Counted from the first letter of the stretch, positions 34,165-42,991 are shown. The stretch: DNA of 49,593 nt from Natroniella acetigena (GCF_023227745.1 NZ_JALKBX010000015.1:1-49593), one strand, 5' to 3'. Program-made: numbers and translations. Notes: a model not told the origin generated them from the sequence alone.

Positions 34165-35718
34165 ATGATATTGAATAAGAAAGCAGGTATTTTAGTAGTA
34201 GTTATGGCTATGTTATTTGTAGTAGTCAGTGGTTGTGGTCAAGATGGTGCTCAGCAAGTAGAAGAAAAGCAAGATTTAGCTGTAGGGATGGCATTTGAAC
34301 CAGGTAATTTGGATCCGTCAGAGGGTTGGAATGGTTGGTTTAGTGTCCAAAGTGGCATGGGCCAAACCTTATTTAGATTGACAGAGGAGATGGAGTTAGA
34401 ACCGTGGTTGGTTAAATCATGGGAGCAGAGTGATCAACTAACTTGGGAGATTGAACTAGATGAGGGGATGAAGTTTCATAATGGAGAGTTAGTAGATGCT
34501 ACGGCGGTTAAGAATTCTTTAGAAAGAACTTTAGAGATCAATAATCGAGCAGAAGGTCTATTGAGAATAGATTCTATCGAGGTTAAGGGTGATAAGCAGT
34601 TGCTGATTTCAACAACTGAACCCAATCCAGCCTTAGTCAATTATTTGGCAGATCCAATGACGGTAATTGTTAATGCTGCTGAGGCTGAGAGATTAGGAGA
34701 AGAGTTTGCTCAACAGCCAGTCTTAACGGGGCCTTATCAATTACGAGATTATGAGAAGGATGTAGAGATTGTTGTAGAGAGAAATGATGATTATTGGGGG
34801 CCAACTGCTCAGCTAGAAGAGATAACTTTCAAGTTTATCGCTGATGAAATGAGTCGAGTAATGGCATTCCAATCAGGCGAGGTTGATATTGCTCAAAATA
34901 TTCCGACAAGTAGTATAACAAATCTTGAGCAGCAGGATGGGTTGAATGTATTATCTAATTCATCTTTACGGAGTCATATGCTTTATTTAAATCTTGAACG
35001 AGCTCCTTTCAGTGATTTGAAGGTGCGGAAAGCAATCAATAAAGCAGTAGATAGAGATGCATTGGCTGAAAGTGTGATGGAAGGAGGAGCAATTGCAGGG
35101 GTTGGCCCGTTCCCATTAGCACTACCTTTTGGAGGAGAAGAGTTGGCAGGTTATAATTATGACTTAGAAGAAGCTAACAGATTATTAGAGGAAGCTGGCT
35201 GGGAATTAGATTCTGATGGAATTAGAGAAAAAGATGGACAAAGGTTAGAATTGGAGTTATATACTTATGATGCTCGACCAGAACTGCCGATAATTGCCGA
35301 GGTAGTTCAAGCACAATTAAAAGAGGTAGGAATAGCTATTGCAATTAGATCAGTAGAAAATATAACTGATGTTTTACAAAATGGAAATTATGATCTGGCT
35401 ATGTATAGTATGAATACCGCTCCAACTGCTGATCCAGGTTATTTTTTAGAGGTAGTATTTGAAGCTGAGGCTTCCTCTAACTTTAATAATTTTGGTATCT
35501 ATAAAGTAGATCAGTTGATTGCTCAATTAAGCTCAACCTTTGATTTAGAAGAGAGGAATCGATTGGCTCAGCAAGTTCAAGAGATAATTTTAGAAGAAGC
35601 TGCTCATCTTTTCTTAGTCTATCCAACGGTCAATATGGGAGTTAGCGATCAAGTAACTGGCTATCAAGTTCATCCTTCTGAATTTTATCTAGTTAATGAA
35701 AGTTTAAATCTCGAGTAA
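34165..35718 (+). CDS. nikA: Nickel/cobalt- or peptide-type ABC substrate-binding lipoprotein (NikA family)
   Basis: 517 residues, family-5 solute-binding protein. A lipoprotein signal ends VVVSGCGQ (Cys about 24). Typical motifs are GMKFHNGE, LTGPYQL, NDDYWG and ADEMSRVMAFQSGEVDI. This family binds peptides or metal chelates; neighbours nikR, nikK and a B12 riboswitch point to nickel or cobalt. Metal choice cannot be read from the sequence. GGAGGAG ribosome site. First gene of a three-gene operon. Confidence 0.85.
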   Translation: MILNKKAGILVVVMAMLFVVVSGCGQDGAQQVEEKQDLAVGMAFEPGNLDPSEGWNGWFSVQSGMGQTLFRLTEEMELEPWLVKSWEQSDQLTWEIELDEGMKFHNGELVDATAVKNSLERTLEINNRAEGLLRIDSIEVKGDKQLLISTTEPNPALVNYLADPMTVIVNAAEAERLGEEFAQQPVLTGPYQLRDYEKDVEIVVERNDDYWGPTAQLEEITFKFIADEMSRVMAFQSGEVDIAQNIPTSSITNLEQQDGLNVLSNSSLRSHMLYLNLERAPFSDLKVRKAINKAVDRDALAESVMEGGAIAGVGPFPLALPFGGEELAGYNYDLEEANRLLEEAGWELDSDGIREKDGQRLELELYTYDARPELPIIAEVVQAQLKEVGIAIAIRSVENITDVLQNGNYDLAMYSMNTAPTADPGYFLEVVFEAEASSNFNNFGIYKVDQLIAQLSSTFDLEERNRLAQQVQEIILEEAAHLFLVYPTVNMGVSDQVTGYQVHPSEFYLVNESLNLE

Positions 35719-35740
35719 AGGTAATAGGAGGGCCAAATTT

Positions 35741-36679
35741 GTGCTAAAATATTTACTTAAGAAAGTTATTCACTTAATATTTGTAATGTTAATAGTATCA
35801 ATTCTGGTTTTTATTTCAATTAGAGTGATTCCAGGTGATTCAGCTGAAGTTATCTTACGGACCAATGGAATAGAGCCGACTGTAGAATCGATAGAGAGAT
35901 TTAGAGAAGAGTTGGGGCTTAATCAGCCCCTCTTAGTTCAATATATTGAATGGTTAACAGGGGTCTTGCGAGGAGATTTTGGTAGATCATTTATTACTGG
36001 ACGTCCTGTCTTAGAGGAAGTTTGGTATCGTTTTCCTGCTACTTTGGAATTGACTGCTGGTGGAGTTGTAGTAATGTTGTTATTATCATTGCCAGTAGGA
36101 ATTTTAGCAGCAGTCTTTAAGAATACAGCATATGATCACTTGGGGCGTATTTTAGCTTTATTAGGTGCTTCTGTACCATCTTTTTGGTTAGGAATGATGT
36201 TGATCTATTGGTTAGCTGTTAAGCAGTCTTTCTTTCCAGTTATGGGGCGAGGTAGTTTACAACATTTAATCTTACCAGCGTTTACTTTAGGTTTGGGAAT
36301 GGCAGCTACTTATTCTCGATTATTAAGGGCCAGTATGTTAGAGGTATTAAAGCAGGATTATATTCGGGTAGCTAGAGCTAAAGGTTTACAAGAGAGAAGT
36401 ATAATCTTAAAGCATGCTTTAAGGAATGCTTTGATTCCAGTAATTACAGCTTTCGGAGTCAGTTTTGGTCACCTGCTAGGTGGAACTGTAGTAGTAGAGA
36501 CTGTCTTTACTTGGCCTGGAATGGGTAGATTTGTTGTAGATGCAATCTTCAGTCGGGATTATCCGGTGATTCAAGCGTATGTATTAGTTATGGCATTAGT
36601 ATTTGTAACAGTCAATTTTCTAGTTGACCTTATTTATCAATTTCTTGATCCACGGATCAATTTTGAAAGGGGAAGTTGA
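35741..36679 (+). CDS. nikB: ABC transporter permease (NikB family)
   Basis: 312 residues, six membrane segments, DppB/NikB family. The EAA loop that docks the ATPase is ARAKGLQERSIILKHALRNALIP-like (about 207-229), followed by VVETVFTWPGMG. GTG start after AGGAGGG. A broken relative of this gene lies at 48867-49304. Confidence 0.88.
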   Translation: MLKYLLKKVIHLIFVMLIVSILVFISIRVIPGDSAEVILRTNGIEPTVESIERFREELGLNQPLLVQYIEWLTGVLRGDFGRSFITGRPVLEEVWYRFPATLELTAGGVVVMLLLSLPVGILAAVFKNTAYDHLGRILALLGASVPSFWLGMMLIYWLAVKQSFFPVMGRGSLQHLILPAFTLGLGMAATYSRLLRASMLEVLKQDYIRVARAKGLQERSIILKHALRNALIPVITAFGVSFGHLLGGTVVVETVFTWPGMGRFVVDAIFSRDYPVIQAYVLVMALVFVTVNFLVDLIYQFLDPRINFERGS

Positions 36680-36680
36680 A

Positions 36681-37568
36681 ATGGAAGTTAGTGAGGAAAT
36701 TCAGCAAAGTCTGCAAAGAAATATAGAAAAGGTAGATAAGGTAGATTTCAATTTGCAACTATTCAATGATAAGTTAGCAATTTTGGGTCTAATAATTATC
36801 CTGTCAATTGTTATTCTTGGGGCTTTGGCTCCTTATCTGGCGCCTTATGATCCTATTCAAGTTAATTTAACTAATAGATTACAAGCACCTAATCAAGAAT
36901 TTGTTTTTGGAACCGATCATTTAGGTAGATGTCTTTTCTCAAGAGTACTGTTTGGGGTTAGAACTTCATTAGCTATTCCTTTCTTTGTTCTGTTAGCAAG
37001 TATATTGATCAGTATTCTCTTAGGAACGATGTCTGGCTATTTAGGAGGAAAGATCGATGAATTGATTATGGGAGTGATCAATATATTGTTGGCCCTTCCT
37101 AGTCTGGTATTAGCCTTAGCTATTGCGGGATTATTAGGACCAAGCTTATTAAATCTGATGATTGCTTTAGTAGCTACTTACTGGGTCAATTATGCTCGAA
37201 TTATTCGGGGAATGGTAATCTCTATTAAGCAGAATGAATATATATTGGCAGCTAAAGCTTGCGGAGCAAGTGAAATAAGAATTATAGTGAAACATATTTT
37301 ACCTAATATTATCTCTCCTATTATCGTCTTAGCGACTCTTGATATGGGTTATATTATACTTAGTGTTTCGAGCCTATCATTTTTAGGATTAGGAGCACAA
37401 CCTCCAACTGCTGAGTGGGGGGCGATGTTAAATGCTGCTCGCTCTTATTTTCAGTTAGCACCATGGTTAATGTTCTTTCCTGGAATGGCTATTTTATTGG
37501 TTGTTTTGGGATTTAATCTATTAGGGGATGGTTTGCGAGATGTTTTTGATCCCAATGAGTTGGTTTAA
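36681..37568 (+). CDS. nikC: ABC transporter permease (NikC family)
   Basis: 295 residues, six membrane segments, DppC/NikC family with the typical FGTDHLGRCLFSRVLFG (about 68-84) and EAA loop AKACGASEIRIIVKH. ATG 36681 follows AAGGGGAAG one base after the nikB stop. No nikD/nikE ATPase genes follow: the operon ends here and the tup promoter begins, so the ATPases must come from elsewhere. Confidence 0.88.
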   Translation: MEVSEEIQQSLQRNIEKVDKVDFNLQLFNDKLAILGLIIILSIVILGALAPYLAPYDPIQVNLTNRLQAPNQEFVFGTDHLGRCLFSRVLFGVRTSLAIPFFVLLASILISILLGTMSGYLGGKIDELIMGVINILLALPSLVLALAIAGLLGPSLLNLMIALVATYWVNYARIIRGMVISIKQNEYILAAKACGASEIRIIVKHILPNIISPIIVLATLDMGYIILSVSSLSFLGLGAQPPTAEWGAMLNAARSYFQLAPWLMFFPGMAILLVVLGFNLLGDGLRDVFDPNELV

Positions 37569-37694
37569 GAAATTTTAACTAAAAGAAAATATTGATGTTG
37601 AAAGCAGTATACAATGGTAATTAAGCTCTTAAGGCATACACTATTCTCCTAATTTGAATTTCTTTAAATTATAAATTTTACTGTACATTGTGAA

Positions 37695-37725
37695 TTGTAT
37701 TATTTAGTTTGAATTGTGTTATAAT
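37695..37725 (+). promoter_or_regulatory. Possible sigma-A promoter of tupABC
   Basis: TTGTAT, 19 nt, TATAAT. Spacing is long, but the -10 is perfect and the start would lie shortly before the operator at 37762. The rest of the 240-bp gap holds nothing else. Confidence 0.4.
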
Positions 37726-37761
37726 GCATGATATTATTTAGGTAATATGATTTTTTAGAGA

Positions 37762-37785
37762 CGTTATGCTATGATTGACATAACG
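37762..37785 (+). promoter_or_regulatory. Probable ModE/TupR-type operator
   Basis: CGTTATG, 10 nt, CATAACG: a perfect inverted repeat resembling the ModE box (CGTTAT...ATAACG). It lies about 30-40 bp after the likely transcription start and 24 bp before tupA, where a bound repressor would block the operon. The ModE-type gene at 40146 is the likely reader. Confidence 0.7.
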
Positions 37786-37808
37786 AAAAAACTATAGGAG
37801 GTAGAAAA

Positions 37809-38654
37809 ATGAAAAGATCAATGGCAAAAAAGTTAGTATCAATAGTTTTAGTTTTAACTTTAGCTTTTGTGGTTGTAGGCTGTACAGAAGAAGAGGTAAC
37901 CGAAAAATTAACTTTAGCTACTACAACGAGTACATATGATTCTGGTCTTCTGGGCGAGCTTATGTCTCAATTTGAAGAGGAAAGTGGGTATCAGGCTGAT
38001 GTAATTGCTGTAGGTACAGGACAGGCTTTAGAGGTTGGACGCAGAGGAGATGCAGATATTATCTTTGTTCATGCTGAAGAGTTAGAAAAAGAATTTGTCG
38101 CTGAAGGCTACGGAACAGAACGGACTTATGTAATGTATAATGATTTTGTAGTGTTGGGACCTGAAGATGATCCAGCTAATTTAAAAGGAACAGATGATTT
38201 AGGTCTAGCATTGCAAAAAGTTGAACAGATAGGTCTGAAAGGAGAAAGTAGCTTTGCTTCTCGTGGTGATGATTCAGGAACTCATACTAAGGAGCTCAGC
38301 CTGTGGAATATTTACGGAATAGATATAGATGGTGATTGGTATAATTCTTTAGGACAGGGAATGGGTGATACTTTAATTACAGCTAATGAGATGCAGAGCT
38401 ATACTTTAGCCGATAGAGGTACATTTTTATCAATGGAGGATCACTTACCTAATTTAGCGATTCTTTTTGAAGGAGATGAAAATCTATTTAATCCTTATGG
38501 AATAATTCCTATTAACCCAGAGCAACATGATGTTAATTATGAAGGAGCAGAGGAGTTAGTAGAATTTTTTGTTAGAGCTGATATTCAAGAACAGATAGGA
38601 GAGTTTGGTAAAGATAAGTTTGCTCAGCCATTATTCTTTTCAGATGCTGACTAA
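37809..38654 (+). CDS. tupA: Tungstate-binding lipoprotein TupA
   Basis: 281 residues. A lipoprotein signal ends FVVVGCTE (Cys about 25). The oxyanion site TTTSTYDSGLL (about 38-48) and the later SRGDDSGTHTKEL are the TupA hallmarks. Binds tungstate with high selectivity over molybdate. GGAGGTAG ribosome site. Points to W enzymes such as formate dehydrogenase or aldehyde oxidoreductase. Confidence 0.92.
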   Translation: MKRSMAKKLVSIVLVLTLAFVVVGCTEEEVTEKLTLATTTSTYDSGLLGELMSQFEEESGYQADVIAVGTGQALEVGRRGDADIIFVHAEELEKEFVAEGYGTERTYVMYNDFVVLGPEDDPANLKGTDDLGLALQKVEQIGLKGESSFASRGDDSGTHTKELSLWNIYGIDIDGDWYNSLGQGMGDTLITANEMQSYTLADRGTFLSMEDHLPNLAILFEGDENLFNPYGIIPINPEQHDVNYEGAEELVEFFVRADIQEQIGEFGKDKFAQPLFFSDAD

Positions 38655-38686
38655 GCTTAATTAAATCTATTAATTGGAGGTTTAAC

Positions 38687-39388
38687 ATGGATCTTTTAAT
38701 TGAAGGGTTACAAGAAGCTATCTCTTTATTGATAACTTTTGATCCACGAGTAATTAATATAATTTTAACATCCCTGCAGGTAACAGGAACGGCACTCTTT
38801 TTTGCAGCTTTAATTGGAATTCCTCTAGGAGCATTTTTAGGATTGAGTGATTTCCCAGGTAAGTCCATCATTGAAGCAGTACTTTATACAGGGATGGGCT
38901 TTCCCCCTGTAGCAATTGGCTTATTAGTCTTTATTACTTTTTCTTCAGCAGGACCTTTTGGTTTTCTTAATTGGTTATTTACTACTCGAGCAATGATTAT
39001 TGCTCAAATAATTATCTCTTTTCCCTTAGTGGCTGGTTTTACTATGACAGCAGTAAATAGTGTTGATAGTAATTTATTGTTACAACTTAAGGCTTTAGGG
39101 GCTACTAAAAGGCAGGTTGTACTAGCGATTTTAAAGGAATCTAGATTAGGGGTTTTAGTCTCGGTCATTGCTGGTTTTGGGGCGATTATATCAGAAGTAG
39201 GAGCAGTAATGATGGTTGGTGGAAATATTGAGAGGAGTACTAGAGTACTAACGACAGCAATTGTTTTAGAGACTAGAAAAGGAAACTTTGGTCTTGCAAT
39301 CTCCTTTGGAATCATTTTATTAACGATTACTTTTGTAGTCAATTTCTGTATGTCTATTTTACCTGGAAGGGGAGGAAGAAATGATTAA
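38687..39388 (+). CDS. tupB: Tungstate ABC transporter permease TupB
   Basis: 233 residues with about five membrane segments and the EAA loop LKALGATKRQVVLAILKESRLG (about 140-161). Channel subunit of the TupABC importer. GGAGG ribosome site. Its end overlaps the tupC start by eight bases, indicating coupled translation. Confidence 0.92.
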   Translation: MDLLIEGLQEAISLLITFDPRVINIILTSLQVTGTALFFAALIGIPLGAFLGLSDFPGKSIIEAVLYTGMGFPPVAIGLLVFITFSSAGPFGFLNWLFTTRAMIIAQIIISFPLVAGFTMTAVNSVDSNLLLQLKALGATKRQVVLAILKESRLGVLVSVIAGFGAIISEVGAVMMVGGNIERSTRVLTTAIVLETRKGNFGLAISFGIILLTITFVVNFCMSILPGRGGRND

Positions 39389-40118
39389 GAATAATATAGT
39401 TTATATGCTAAATAATATTTCGAAAATTTATGAAGGACGTGATGTCTTATCAATCAATCAATTATCAATTCAAAAAGGAGAGATATTTTGTTTAGTAGGG
39501 CCAAGTGGAGCAGGAAAGAGTACCTTATTACGGCTCTTGAATTTTTTAGAAGCACCTGACCAGGGGGAGATTAAATTTTTAGATCAGGTCTATAGTCAAT
39601 CTAAACAACCTTCTTTAGATATTAAACGTAAGGTAACTACAGTCTTTCAAAGGCCAGCCTTAATGACCAGCTCAGTAGTTAAAAATATTGCATATCCTTT
39701 AAAGATAAGGGGAGAAGAGGTTGATTATGATCAAATTGATCAACTTCTAATTAAGCTTGGTTTGGAGGATTTAAAAGATCAAAGAGCTGATAAACTTTCG
39801 GGGGGAGAAGCCCAGCGAGTTTCGTTAGCAAGAGCTTTGATCTTTAAACCTGAAGTATTATTGCTTGATGAACCGACCTCCAATCTTGATCCAGCTAATA
39901 TAAAGATTATTGAAGATATAATTATCGATTATATAAAAACTAATAAGACTACTATTGTGATGGTAACTCACAATCTATTTCAGGCCAAAAGGTTAGCAGA
40001 TAGGGTGGGGCTATTGCATGATGGAAGTTTTATAGAAGTTAAAGAGAAAGAGGGATTTTTTAACAATCCAGAGCAAGAACTAACTAAAGATTATTTAGCA
40101 GGGAGATTAATCTGTTAA
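39381..40118 (+). CDS. tupC: Tungstate ABC transporter ATPase TupC
   Basis: 245 residues. Walker A GPSGAGKST (about 38), signature LSGGEAQR (about 140), Walker B VLLLDEPTSNLD (about 160) and the switch His in VTHN. Drives TupAB. ATG overlaps tupB and follows GGGGAGGAAG. Confidence 0.93.
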   Translation: MIKNNIVYMLNNISKIYEGRDVLSINQLSIQKGEIFCLVGPSGAGKSTLLRLLNFLEAPDQGEIKFLDQVYSQSKQPSLDIKRKVTTVFQRPALMTSSVVKNIAYPLKIRGEEVDYDQIDQLLIKLGLEDLKDQRADKLSGGEAQRVSLARALIFKPEVLLLDEPTSNLDPANIKIIEDIIIDYIKTNKTTIVMVTHNLFQAKRLADRVGLLHDGSFIEVKEKEGFFNNPEQELTKDYLAGRLIC

Positions 40119-40145
40119 GACTGAATCTTTAAAGGAGAGAGAGTT

Positions 40146-40481
40146 ATGAAAGTAAATTATAAAATATGGCTAGAAAATGAGCAAGGTGAACGGGTGATGG
40201 GCAAAGGTTTATTAGTTTTATTGAGCCTTATTGAGCAGACTGGTTCTATTAATAAAGCTGCTAAAGTATTGGGGATGTCATATCGTGCTGCGTGGGGTAA
40301 ATTAAATAAAGCAGAAGAAGAGTTAGGTTATGACCTAATTGAAAGAAGGTCAGGTGGAAGGGGAGGAGGCGGTAGTCGATTAACGGAGAAAGGGAATAGA
40401 TTACTTGACAAATTCAACAAGTTCAGTAATAAGGTTGATCAAGAACTAAATACAATGTTCTTAGATTTTTTTAATAAATGA
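40146..40481 (+). CDS. One-domain ModE-type transcriptional regulator
   Basis: 111 residues consisting only of the winged-helix DNA-binding half of ModE (GSINKAAKVLGMSYRAAWGKL, about 36-56; then ERRSGGRGGGGSRLT). The molybdate-binding MOP domains of full ModE are missing. Probably regulates tupABC through the operator at 37762. Without MOP domains the oxyanion must be sensed at another site or through a partner. GGAGAGAG ribosome site; 27 nt after tupC, likely in the same operon. Confidence 0.85.
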   Translation: MKVNYKIWLENEQGERVMGKGLLVLLSLIEQTGSINKAAKVLGMSYRAAWGKLNKAEEELGYDLIERRSGGRGGGGSRLTEKGNRLLDKFNKFSNKVDQELNTMFLDFFNK

Positions 40482-40549
40482 ATTATATGCATTAATTTAG
40501 GCTGAATTTTGATATTGTAAAAGTTTAAAGTTGAGTTTTATTACAAAAT

Positions 40550-40643
40550 GGCTTAAGTCTAAGGTTGAGTTTAAGTTTAAGCCAACCGTTAAAAGCATAA
40601 GGGCTTAGGTTTTACTTAAACTTAGACTTAGCCTTAAACTTAA
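40550..40643. repeat. Hexamer-built inverted repeat, copy 2
   Basis: Left arm at 40550-40582 and right arm at 40613-40643 consist of YTAAGN-type hexamers and pair over about 30 nt. The core AACCGTTAAAAGCATAAGG and the right arm ACTTAAACTTAGACTT are shared with the copy at 12400-12536. No gene lies in this part of the 350-bp gap. Confidence 0.65.
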
Positions 40644-40674
40644 TGTTAATTAATTAAAAAATCATATATAATCA

Positions 40675-40706
40675 TCCTCAATTTCTTATGAAAATGGGGG
40701 TTTTTT
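40675..40706 (+). terminator. Terminator before methyltransferase gene
   Basis: CCTCAATTTC and GAAAATGGGGG form an imperfect stem followed by TTTTTTGTTTTT. Probably ends tupABC-modE transcription. Confidence 0.55.
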
Positions 40707-40717
40707 GTTTTTATAGG

Positions 40718-40742
40718 AGGAAAAAAGGTAAGGAGAGAGAAT
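40718..40742 (+). promoter_or_regulatory. Sigma-H-like promoter of methyltransferase 1
   Basis: GGAGGAAAA, 14 nt, GAATAAT: full match. It lies 90 bp before the gene. In the duplicate at 47988 the same place reads AGGAGAA...GAAC with altered spacing. Confidence 0.58.
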
Positions 40743-40831
40743 AATTAATATTAGTAGCATAAATATAATATTTATAACATTATAAATAGAATAGAATTAT
40801 ATCAACTAAATTTAGGAAAGGGGTAAAGTTT

Positions 40832-41581
40832 ATGTCTATTCAACAAGAGATTGAAAGTTATTGGGAAACTAGAGCAGATGTTTATAGCCAATCTATTCAA
40901 GAGGAATTGAACTCTTCTAAAAAGGAGATTTGGAAAGAGTTAATTGGAAAACATATCACCAAGTCAGAAGGGGTCAAAGCATTAGATCTAGGATGTGGAC
41001 CAGGCTTTTTCAGTATCTTAATGTCAGAGCTTGATTATGAGGTAACAGCAGTAGATTGTACATTGGATATGTTACAAGAAGCTAGAAATAATATAGAAAA
41101 TGAAGATTTTTCGGCTCAATTTCTCAAGGGTGATGTACATAACCTTCCTTTTTTAGATAATAGTTTTGATCTGATAGTCTGCAGAAATTTAGTTTGGAAT
41201 TTGCCAGAGCCAAAGCAGGCTTATCAAGAATGGTATAGAGTTTTAAAAGAAGGTGGTAAGTTACTTGTCTTTGATGCTAATTGGTATTTAAGGTTGCATG
41301 ATACTTCTCTGAAGGAGGAGCATAAAAAGGCTATTAAACAGGCTAAAAAAAGAGGATATCGTGATGGTGTTACTAAAAAACAGAAAGATAAGTGTGCTCA
41401 GATAGCTGAAGAGTTACCGTTGAGCTATCAATTAAGGCCTAAGTGGGATGAGCAGGTATTAGGTGAGTGTGGTTTTGAAGATATAGTTTTTGATTTAGAG
41501 GTTTCCGATAAGGTCTGGGATGAAAAGAAACAGGTCCGTTATGGTACTACTCCTTTATTTTCAGTTTGTGCTAGGAGATGA
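40832..41581 (+). CDS. SAM-dependent methyltransferase, copy 1
   Basis: 249 residues, class I methyltransferase. SAM loop LDLGCGPGFFSIL (about 50-62), acidic VDCTLDML, LPFLDNSFDLIVCRN and NLVWNLPEP with FDANWYLRLHDT. Substrate unknown. About 93% identical to the gene at 48101, with similar upstream DNA as well. Neighbours are a second methyltransferase, a FecBCD-type transporter and FmdE proteins, so it may modify a metal-binding small molecule; inference. AAAGGGG ribosome site. Confidence 0.85.
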   Translation: MSIQQEIESYWETRADVYSQSIQEELNSSKKEIWKELIGKHITKSEGVKALDLGCGPGFFSILMSELDYEVTAVDCTLDMLQEARNNIENEDFSAQFLKGDVHNLPFLDNSFDLIVCRNLVWNLPEPKQAYQEWYRVLKEGGKLLVFDANWYLRLHDTSLKEEHKKAIKQAKKRGYRDGVTKKQKDKCAQIAEELPLSYQLRPKWDEQVLGECGFEDIVFDLEVSDKVWDEKKQVRYGTTPLFSVCARR

Positions 41582-41673
41582 TATTAGTGTTTTATCTAAA
41601 ATATCTCAAGAAAACTCCATTTGAATTCTGTTTTTGATTCAGGTGGAGATGAATTAAGGCAGTTTTGTCCTTT

Positions 41674-41707
41674 CTACCTGGGCCCCCGGGTAGAGAGTTT
41701 TTTTTAA
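41674..41707 (+). terminator. Terminator with CCTTTCTACCTGG hairpin, copy 1
   Basis: CTACCTGGG/CCCGGGTAG stem followed by a T-run. Upstream, a second hairpin (CTCCATTTGAAT/ATTCAGGTGGAG) lies at 41617-41650. The motif TCCTTTCTRCCTGG recurs at 47835 and within the nikB remnant at 48966. Confidence 0.8.
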
Positions 41708-41735
41708 AAAATTTTTAAAAAATTAATTTTCATAA

Positions 41736-41760
41736 AGGAATTTCAGATTTGAAATAGAAT
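41736..41760 (+). promoter_or_regulatory. Sigma-H-like promoter of methyltransferase 2
   Basis: AAAGGAATT, 14 nt, GAATAAA: full consensus. Followed 10 bp later by a NikR-like site. Confidence 0.65.
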
Positions 41761-41770
41761 AAAGAGTATA

Positions 41771-41797
41771 GTGTTACTTTTATTTTAAAAATACCAC
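41771..41797 (+). promoter_or_regulatory. Candidate NikR operator
   Basis: GTGTTAC, 13 nt, ATACCAC. The first half is perfect and the second is degenerate (expected GTAACAC). It lies over the likely transcription start from the promoter at 41736. Confidence 0.45.
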
Positions 41798-41930
41798 TTA
41801 ATGATATTAATTTTTATTTCGTGTTAAGATAATGGTTTAGATGGGGTTTCCTTGCTATATTTTAGGTGAAACATAAAATTGATAGCAATAATTTCTTCAA
41901 TAAATTTAAGCTTAGAAAGGATGTTTAACT

Positions 41931-42809
41931 GTGAATTTAAAAGAAAGATTAAATGATTCAGAATTTTGGAATGAAGCATGGGAACAGGTAAAGAGTAGCT
42001 CTTATCATTCAAAGAGACGAGATGATGTTTCTATGCTGGATTATTGGAATGGATTGGCTGAACGCTTTGCCCGTTGGACTGAAAAGGAAAGGACTAAGAG
42101 GAGAGTTGATAAAGTTCTTAATTTTTTAAAGGATAGTAATGTATTAGAGAATAAAGGTAAAGTGTTAGATATTGGGGCTGGCCCGGGTACTTTTACTATC
42201 CCTGTAGCTCCTTCTTTTTCTCAAATCACTGCTTTAGAACCTGCTTCAGCTATGGTAGATAAACTGCAGGAGATAGCAGCGGAAGAAGGAATAGATAATA
42301 TTGATTACTTAACTGAGAAATGGGAGAATTTAGAGGAGGAAGAGTTGGTTAATACTTTTGATTTAGTCTTTGCCTCTTTAACTCCAGGGGTTAATGATGT
42401 GGCTACGCTAGAGAAGATGATTAATTATTCTAAGGAGTGGTGTTTTCTCTGTCAGTTTGCTGGTCGTCGAAAGAGTTTGGCCCGGGAACAATTATGGGAG
42501 CTTATCTTTGAAGAGGAGATGCCTTCTTCGGGGGTAGATATTATGTATCCGCTAAATTATCTGTATACGTCAGGATATTCTCCTCGTTTTGAAGTCTGGG
42601 TTGATGAGTGGAAAGAGGAGTCTACAGTTGAAGAAGCTATGACAAATTTAAGTAGATATTTTAAGCTCTATATTGAGGTTGATGATGAAGTTAAGAAGAT
42701 CATAAGTAATTATGTTACTGAAAATTCAGAAGGTGAAATTTTTTATGAAGAATTTAAGGTGCGATTGGGAATGATTCTTTGGTCTGTTAATGAGAGGTGG
42801 GAATTTTAG
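41931..42809 (+). CDS. SAM-dependent methyltransferase 2
   Basis: 292 residues, class I methyltransferase, not closely related to its neighbour. SAM loop VLDIGAGPGTFTIPVA (about 77-92), N-terminal helical cap (YWNGLAERFARWTEKE), later SLTPGVND and WCFLCQFAGRR. This type often stands next to FecBCD transporters in anaerobes, as it does here. Substrate unknown. A sigma-H-like promoter and a NikR-like site precede it. GTG start after GAAAGGATG. Confidence 0.83.
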   Translation: MNLKERLNDSEFWNEAWEQVKSSSYHSKRRDDVSMLDYWNGLAERFARWTEKERTKRRVDKVLNFLKDSNVLENKGKVLDIGAGPGTFTIPVAPSFSQITALEPASAMVDKLQEIAAEEGIDNIDYLTEKWENLEEEELVNTFDLVFASLTPGVNDVATLEKMINYSKEWCFLCQFAGRRKSLAREQLWELIFEEEMPSSGVDIMYPLNYLYTSGYSPRFEVWVDEWKEESTVEEAMTNLSRYFKLYIEVDDEVKKIISNYVTENSEGEIFYEEFKVRLGMILWSVNERWEF

Positions 42810-42884
42810 AAATAATATATGGTTTTACTGTAAAAAGGTTATCATTATTTTAAATACCACAACATAGTGCGTTTGGCTATCTAG

Positions 42885-42912
42885 TTAACTATTGTATATT
42901 ATAGGGTATAAT
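42885..42912 (+). promoter_or_regulatory. Sigma-A-type promoter of the FecBCD operon
   Basis: TTAACT, 16 nt, TATAAT. It would start transcription about 70 bp before the permease gene. No AGGA/GAAT promoter is present here. Confidence 0.45.
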
Positions 42913-42947
42913 CTAAGAAGTTAGTTTTTGCAGTACAATCATTATAT

Positions 42948-42974
42948 TAGTGTTATTTTTCAAAAATAATATTA
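42948..42974. promoter_or_regulatory. 27-bp palindrome in the permease leader
   Basis: TAGTGTTATTTTT, one central C, AAAAATAATATTA: 11 of 13 pairs exact, two G-T. It lies between the promoter and the GTG start at 42992. Likely an operator for a metal regulator (NikR half-site-like GTGTTAT is included) or an RNA hairpin. Confidence 0.45.
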
Positions 42975-42991
42975 CAGTTGGGGTGAAATTA

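Noticed and set aside
41590-41707. Molybdenum/tungsten cofactor riboswitch
   Set aside because: Two hairpins resemble a structured leader, but I could not match the Moco RNA consensus; it lies downstream of a gene and ends as a plain terminator.
42948-42974. NikR operator in the permease leader
   Set aside because: Half-site GTGTTAT is similar, but the 13-nt spacing does not hold; kept only as an unassigned palindrome.
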